Positions 59,777 to 64,000 of a stretch of DNA of 64,000 nt are shown piece after piece (within the stretch, counting starts at the first letter, position 1; the number at the start of each line of letters is the position of its first letter). The translations under genes and the position numbers were made by a program. This DNA is from RGIG8368 sp045540275 (lineage in GTDB: Bacteria > Verrucomicrobiota > Kiritimatiellia > RFP12 > UBA1067), in contig JAZQGX010000250.1 of NCBI GenBank assembly GCA_045540275.1, positions 7,662 through 71,661 of the forward strand, in the 5' to 3' direction. A model generated the notes under the pieces. The model did not search any database. It was not told the origin of the DNA and saw only the letters and a list, made by a program, of their open reading frames with translations.

Positions 59777-62500
59777 ATGAGAAGATTGATATTCGCAGCA
59801 GTGTTGACCTCAGTCCTGCGTCTTTGGGGAATCGAAGATGTGGCAGTTGCAATTCGTTTCGATGACAACCATGCGCCCGAAAAGTGGAAGGCGGTGGCGG
59901 AGGTATTTGAAAAAGCCGATTCGCGCTGTTCTTTCGCGGTATGTTCCGGACGGCTTACGCCGGAGCAGGGCAAGTGCCTTAAAGAGCTTTCCGATCGCGG
60001 TTTCGAAATTATGGACCACACCTCGTCGCACGCGATTTACGAAGTGCAATATCTTCTGCAGGAGGACTTCGCTAAGGTCAATACCAATCAGGCGTTTGTC
60101 GCCAAGGTGAATGCTGAGACGCGAAAGATCTACTGCACGGCCGATGTCGATTTGAAGCACGAGAAGAATTTTATCTTCAGAGCGAGTGTATCGAACAGTG
60201 TGCTGGTTTGCACCGATGCGAATATGACTTCCCGCCTCTCGTGGACAAAGAAGGTGTGGATTCCGTCGAAGAAGGCGCTGTTTGGAATCGTCTTCTCCGA
60301 AGGCCGGATGGAACTTCGCGACTTCTGGCGAAAGTATGTGCCCGACTTCAATCTGGCGCAGTGCGAAATGGTACTGGTGCATCAGGGGGCAATCCAGCCC
60401 TGCGCCGATCTGCTACGGATGAACGCGGAGGCGACAAAAGCGAATTTCGCCCACTTCGGACTCCCCTCCCCAAAGACGTGGATTCAGCCCGGCGGATGGG
60501 AGGCGTTCGTCGACGCGCGACGACTGCGCGATGTCTACGGCGCTGAATTCGGATATACCGGAGCCGACTGCGTAATGCCGATCGAAGCGAGCTGGAGTTC
60601 TGTCGATTTTATCGCGCCCGATGAATGGCGCCGCTGGATGCAACGTCCTAGTTTTACTTTCTTCGACAATGGGGAAACGCTGCAGCAGGCATGGGGTCCG
60701 GTCGCCAAGGCACTGAAGGTTAGGCGTCCCTTGCCGATAATAAGCCATATCAGCGTGTCCAGGGCGGGTGGACTCGAGAAGTGGCTCGATCTGACGCGGC
60801 AATATCTCAAGCGTTTGAAGGACGAGAAGGTCGCGACCTTGACCTGGGCGCAGATGAGCGACAGGTTTTACGGGCCGTTCAAGGCGAAAGCGACGCAGCT
60901 TGGGCGTTTGACCCCGGCGCCCGGTCCGGCTCCGCGCATCAATACCCCCGCCTTCTACGGTGCCCGGCCCGGTCATGAAATCGTCTGGCGCGTTCCGGTC
61001 ACTGGCGAGCGTCCAATGGCGATTGCCGTCGGCGGGCTGGAGAACCTTCCCGGCGGAAAATTGAAATTCGACCCTAAGACGCAGGTTCTGCGCGGAATAG
61101 TCGGTCAGCCCGGCGACTATCCGTTGACTGTCAGCGCGTCGAACCGCCATGGAAAGGAGAGCAAGAAGCTGATTTTGAAAATCGGCGACAGGCTGGCGCT
61201 TACGCCTCCGTTGGGATGGAACAGTTGGAACTGCCATTATGGAGGAGTCAACGAAGGTCATCTGAAGGCAGCCGCCGACAAACTGGTGGAGTCGGGGCTT
61301 GCCGATTTGGGATATCAATATGTGAATATGGACGCCTGGTGGCAAATCAACAACAATCCGCAGGCGGCGAAATATCCCGAGATGCATGGTGCGGCGCGCG
61401 ACAAGAATGGCCGGATCATGTCAAACGCGAAATTTCCGGATATGAAGGCCCTGACCGAGTACATTCATTCGAAGGGGTTGAAGTGCGGAATCTATTCCTC
61501 TCCCGGACCGTTTTCGTGCGGAGGCTGTGAGACCAGCTGGCGGCACGAATATCGTGACGCGGCGCGCTTTGCCGAGTGGGGATTTGATTATCTGAAGTAC
61601 GATTGGTGCAGTTACGCCAACGTGGTGAAGAACGAGAAGAGCAGCAAGGAGATGTTTGCCTTGCCCTATCGGGTGATGGGTCAGGCGCTGGCCCGGCAAA
61701 AGCGCGACATCGTTTTTGCGATGTGCGAATACGGCATGGATGAACCCTGGTTCTGGGGAGAGTCGACGGGAGCGCAGCTCTGGCGCACGACCGGCGACGT
61801 TCACGACAAGTGGGAGCGGATCGAGACTGCAATCAACATTCACCGCAATATCTGGTTTTGTTCGAAGCCGGGGGCGTGGAACGATCCAGACATGCTTGTG
61901 CTGAAGGCGGATCATAGGAAGTGCGGGCTTACCCCCAACGAACAGTATACTCATATTTCGATGTGGAGCCTGTTCGCCGCCCCGATGCTGATCGGATGTA
62001 AACTGCCCGAGGCGGACGAGTTCACGATGGGACTGCTGGCCAATCCCGAGATCATCGAGATCGATCAGGATGCGCTGGGCGCTGCGGCAGCTCCGATAAC
62101 GGTCAATCCCTTCTTTGAAGTGTGGGCGCGCCCTCTGGCCAACGGGGATGTCGCTTACGGCATTTTCAACCCGAGCGCAACGCAAGACATCAAGGCCAGA
62201 ATCGTGCTCGACCGGGATTTGGGCCTGAATGGCAAGTGGATGTTCAGGGATGTCTGGCGCAGGAGCGACATCGGGGTAAAGAGCGGTTCGTTCGAGTTGG
62301 AGATTCCCGCCCACATGACCTACGTATTCCGCGCGAAAGCGGAAGAGGGGGGTAGAATCCGTCCGTATCTGACGGATATCCGCAATATGTCATGGCAACG
62401 GAAGTGGGAGTTGAAGCGTCCGCTGTTCATGTACGAGTTGAACGCCAATTCTCCCGAGCCCGGCGGCAAGCAGCCGGACGGATTTAAATTCTCCCCCTGA
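59777..62500 (+). CDS. Exported fusion: NodB-like deacetylase domain and GH27 alpha-galactosidase
   Basis: This is a 907-residue protein with an N-terminal signal-like stretch. Residues 20-360 resemble a NodB polysaccharide deacetylase: RFDDN near the start and HTSSH (H-x3-H) give a D/H/H metal set. Residues 390-465 are an Ig-like putative domain (GLENLPGGKLKFDP...YPLTVSASNRHG). Residues 470-870 are GH27: PPLGWNSWN, YVNMDAWWQ, KYDWC with nucleophile Asp609, and RTTGDVHDKW with the acid/base Asp. The enzyme should release terminal alpha-galactose (or alpha-N-acetylgalactosamine), with a deacetylase attached. It lies 42 bases after the GH28-like gene and may be cotranscribed. Confidence 0.9.
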   Translation: MRRLIFAAVLTSVLRLWGIEDVAVAIRFDDNHAPEKWKAVAEVFEKADSRCSFAVCSGRLTPEQGKCLKELSDRGFEIMDHTSSHAIYEVQYLLQEDFAKVNTNQAFVAKVNAETRKIYCTADVDLKHEKNFIFRASVSNSVLVCTDANMTSRLSWTKKVWIPSKKALFGIVFSEGRMELRDFWRKYVPDFNLAQCEMVLVHQGAIQPCADLLRMNAEATKANFAHFGLPSPKTWIQPGGWEAFVDARRLRDVYGAEFGYTGADCVMPIEASWSSVDFIAPDEWRRWMQRPSFTFFDNGETLQQAWGPVAKALKVRRPLPIISHISVSRAGGLEKWLDLTRQYLKRLKDEKVATLTWAQMSDRFYGPFKAKATQLGRLTPAPGPAPRINTPAFYGARPGHEIVWRVPVTGERPMAIAVGGLENLPGGKLKFDPKTQVLRGIVGQPGDYPLTVSASNRHGKESKKLILKIGDRLALTPPLGWNSWNCHYGGVNEGHLKAAADKLVESGLADLGYQYVNMDAWWQINNNPQAAKYPEMHGAARDKNGRIMSNAKFPDMKALTEYIHSKGLKCGIYSSPGPFSCGGCETSWRHEYRDAARFAEWGFDYLKYDWCSYANVVKNEKSSKEMFALPYRVMGQALARQKRDIVFAMCEYGMDEPWFWGESTGAQLWRTTGDVHDKWERIETAINIHRNIWFCSKPGAWNDPDMLVLKADHRKCGLTPNEQYTHISMWSLFAAPMLIGCKLPEADEFTMGLLANPEIIEIDQDALGAAAAPITVNPFFEVWARPLANGDVAYGIFNPSATQDIKARIVLDRDLGLNGKWMFRDVWRRSDIGVKSGSFELEIPAHMTYVFRAKAEEGGRIRPYLTDIRNMSWQRKWELKRPLFMYELNANSPEPGGKQPDGFKFSP

Positions 62501-62583
62501 TCCGGCTTGCGGCCGTGAAAATTCAGGAACATTGTTTTTGTGTTTCCGAGACGAATATCCCCATTTCGAAATCTCCAAATTTA

Positions 62584-62592
62584 TGCTATAAT
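62584..62592 (+). promoter_or_regulatory. Extended -10 promoter upstream of the aldolase gene
   Basis: TGCTATAAT, identical to the element before panD, lies 48 bases upstream of the ATG in an AT-rich context. The -35 region is weak. It separates the aldolase gene from the glycosidase cluster. Confidence 0.6.
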
Positions 62593-62640
62593 AACACCTT
62601 CAAAGCAACCTTTACACAATGGTAGGCACAGAGGTGTTTT

Positions 62641-63477
62641 ATGCTGGTTGATTTAAATGCTGTCCTGAAAGATGCGAAAAACAATGGATATGGCGTCGGT
62701 TTGTTCAATACGACCGATACGGATATGTTGGAGGCGGTGATCTTAGCAGCCGAGGAATTGCGTTCGCCGGTCATTATCGGTACGGCTGAGGTTCTGCTTC
62801 CTTACGGAGAACTCAAGCTGCTCGCTCCTTCAATCGTCGCCGCCGCCAAGCGTGCAACGGTGCCGGTTGTCGTCCACTACGACCACGGATTGACCCCGGA
62901 GAAAACCATTGAAGCGATGGATTTGGGTTTTTCCAGCGTCATGTTCGATGCCTCCACGCTTCCCTATGAGGAAAATGTCGCGGCCACCGCCAGCATTGTA
63001 AAGCTCGCCCATAGCCGCGGTATTACGGTTGAAGGCGAAATTGGGCATGTCGGACAGGCGGATCGCCCCGATGATTTGGCCGAAAACGGTTACACCACCG
63101 TGGAAGAGGCGGTGCGATTCCAGGCCGATACCGGGGTTGACGCGCTGGCCGTTTCCTTCGGTACCGCACACGGGGTCTATAAATCAAAACCCCGTCTCCA
63201 GCTCAAACGCCTTGCGGAAATATCCGCCGGCGTCGATGTTCCTCTTGTCATGCATGGCGGCAGCGGACTTAGCGATGATGATTTCCGCAATTCGATTGCA
63301 AGCGGCATCGCCAAGGTCAATATCTTCACCGACCTTTGCGTTGCCGGTTCCCGCGGCTGTCAGGAGGCGCTCAGGCAGGGTCTGGGATATCTCGAGATGA
63401 GAAACCTCAAGGTGGCTGAAATCAAAAAGGCGGTAGTTGAGAAAATCAAATTGTTCGGTTGCGCCGGCAAAGCTTAA
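62641..63477 (+). CDS. Class II fructose-bisphosphate aldolase family protein
   Basis: This is a 278-residue zinc-dependent class II aldolase (FbaA/GatY/KbaY family). VHYDHG carries the first metal and proton-donor residues; SVMFDAST, EGEIGHVGQ, SFGTAHG, VMHGGSGL and KVNIFTDL are the remaining family blocks. Length and motifs resemble the GatY/KbaY and Bacillus-type short FBA group, so the substrate could be fructose-1,6-bisphosphate (glycolysis) or tagatose-1,6-bisphosphate. GAGGTG precedes the ATG. murF follows 28 bases later. With alpha-galactosidase upstream a tagatose route is conceivable, but there is no direct evidence for it. Confidence 0.93.
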   Translation: MLVDLNAVLKDAKNNGYGVGLFNTTDTDMLEAVILAAEELRSPVIIGTAEVLLPYGELKLLAPSIVAAAKRATVPVVVHYDHGLTPEKTIEAMDLGFSSVMFDASTLPYEENVAATASIVKLAHSRGITVEGEIGHVGQADRPDDLAENGYTTVEEAVRFQADTGVDALAVSFGTAHGVYKSKPRLQLKRLAEISAGVDVPLVMHGGSGLSDDDFRNSIASGIAKVNIFTDLCVAGSRGCQEALRQGLGYLEMRNLKVAEIKKAVVEKIKLFGCAGKA

Positions 63478-63505
63478 CTCCATCTCGAGCAACGGGAGAT
63501 CTCCG

Positions 63506-64000
63506 ATGAAAGTCAGCGATATCGTTAAATGGACGGGAGCCAAATGCTCGGGAAACGTTCCCGAATCGTGCGGAGCCGTGAGTCAGGATACGCGGACGCT
63601 GGGTTTGAGCGCGCTTTATGTCGCCTTGCGCGGAGAGAATGCCGACGGTCACAATTTCGTTGCCGATGCTTTGGCGCGCGGTGCCGCCGCCGCGCTGGTC
63701 TCAGATGCCTGGAAAGTTCCTCCCGAGCTCTCCTCCGCTCCGCTCTTGCGCGTGCGCGATCCGCAACGCGCATTGTGGGACATCGCCCGCAACTGGCGGC
63801 AAACCTTCGCCATGCCGAAGACGCGCATTGTCGGTCTGACCGGAAGCTCGGGCAAGACCACCACCCGGGAGATGATAGCTGCGCTGCTGGCGGCTAAAAA
63901 AGCCAAGGTTTGCGCAACCAGCGGAAATTTCAACAATCATATCGGGCTGCCGCTCTCCATCCTGTCGATGAAGCCCGGTTGCGATTTCGGAGTTTTCGAG
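63506..64000 (+). CDS. murF: UDP-MurNAc-tripeptide--D-Ala-D-Ala ligase (MurF), 3' end outside window
   Basis: The first 165 residues are visible; the frame is still open at the window end. ATG at 63506 has GGGAG 7 bases upstream. The N-terminal domain carries SQDTRTLGLSALYVALRGEN, the usual MurF uridine-nucleotide region (DSRxxxxGxLFVAxxGxxxDGH), and NADGHNFV. The ATP loop is GLTGSSGKTTT (Lys117), then SGNFNNHIGLPLSIL, diagnostic for MurF rather than MurE. MurF adds D-Ala-D-Ala to the peptidoglycan precursor. A second peptidoglycan gene (murC/murB) lies about 40 kb away in this window, so the wall genes are scattered. Downstream genes cannot be seen. Confidence 0.95.
   Translation, partial: MKVSDIVKWTGAKCSGNVPESCGAVSQDTRTLGLSALYVALRGENADGHNFVADALARGAAAALVSDAWKVPPELSSAPLLRVRDPQRALWDIARNWRQTFAMPKTRIVGLTGSSGKTTTREMIAALLAAKKAKVCATSGNFNNHIGLPLSILSMKPGCDFGVFE

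Noticed and set aside
1..64000. Mobile elements, CRISPR arrays, tRNA or rRNA genes
   Set aside because: No transposase, integrase, regular short repeats or structured RNA genes were seen; intergenic gaps are nearly all below 200 bases.

Overview
The window (64 kb, moderately GC-rich) is densely coded and contains no rRNA, tRNA, CRISPR array, insertion sequence or phage. It looks chromosomal, from a Gram-negative, probably anaerobic, saccharolytic bacterium of the PVC superphylum. Kiritimatiellota or Lentisphaerota (gut or rumen type) fit best. This placement is inferred from gene content: a complete peptidoglycan route with a MurC-MurB fusion, an LpxL-type acyltransferase, a Wza/Wzc exopolysaccharide locus, a flavodiiron protein, Bat-type proteins, a MalG-like permease with a huge insert, and very large secreted multi-domain carbohydrate-active proteins without SusC/SusD. 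No marker gene here settles the phylum.

Region 1 (1-11145, rightward): the end of a MalF-like permease and a MalG-like permease with an insert of about 380 residues, a TatD-type metallohydrolase, an NfeD/stomatin pair, a ThyX-like protein, a flavodiiron oxidase/reductase, two overlapping BatD-type genes (the first a BatD-BatE fusion), then panD and holA. Region 2 (11149-18806): a leftward U32/RlhA-type gene, then a tight rightward cassette of folB, a MurU-AmgK-like fusion, an unknown 701-residue protein with kinase-like motifs, and a lipid A-type acyltransferase. Region 3 (18813-29832, all leftward): glycogen phosphorylase, HtpG, a His/Arg-rich membrane protein, a hexokinase-family protein, a MurC-MurB fusion and an ABC-F ATPase, closely packed behind one recognisable promoter.

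Region 4 (30108-36940, leftward): an exopolysaccharide export locus in the order Wza lipoprotein, unknown periplasmic protein, outer-membrane beta-barrel, O-antigen-ligase/Wzy-like membrane protein, and Wzc-like tyrosine autokinase. It ends in a 13-bp-stem terminator. Region 5 (37069-62500, rightward): a polysaccharide-degradation region with a GH31 glycosidase, a 1442-residue DUF4874/DUF4832 protein whose C-terminal 550 residues are homologous to the whole next gene, a SASA-type acetylesterase, a 1306-residue beta-helix/LamG-like surface protein, a beta-helix/GH28/SGNH fusion and a NodB-like/GH27 fusion. Housekeeping genes are embedded in it (umuDC, an RlmI-type methyltransferase, an orphan peptide-type binding protein, a DEDDh exonuclease). 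Region 6 (62584-64000): class II fructose-bisphosphate aldolase, then the start of murF, which is cut by the window end.

The best candidate for something undescribed is the 550-residue domain shared by the proteins at 38817 and 43142. It looks like an unassigned glycoside-hydrolase-type family with two invariant Glu positions and a GATase-like C-terminal part, present here once alone and once fused to DUF4874/DUF4832. Other notable items are the permease insert, the SGNH domain that has lost its nucleophile, the Tyr/Gly-rich N-terminus of the Wzc homologue, and the unknown kinase-like protein beside the MurU-AmgK fusion.
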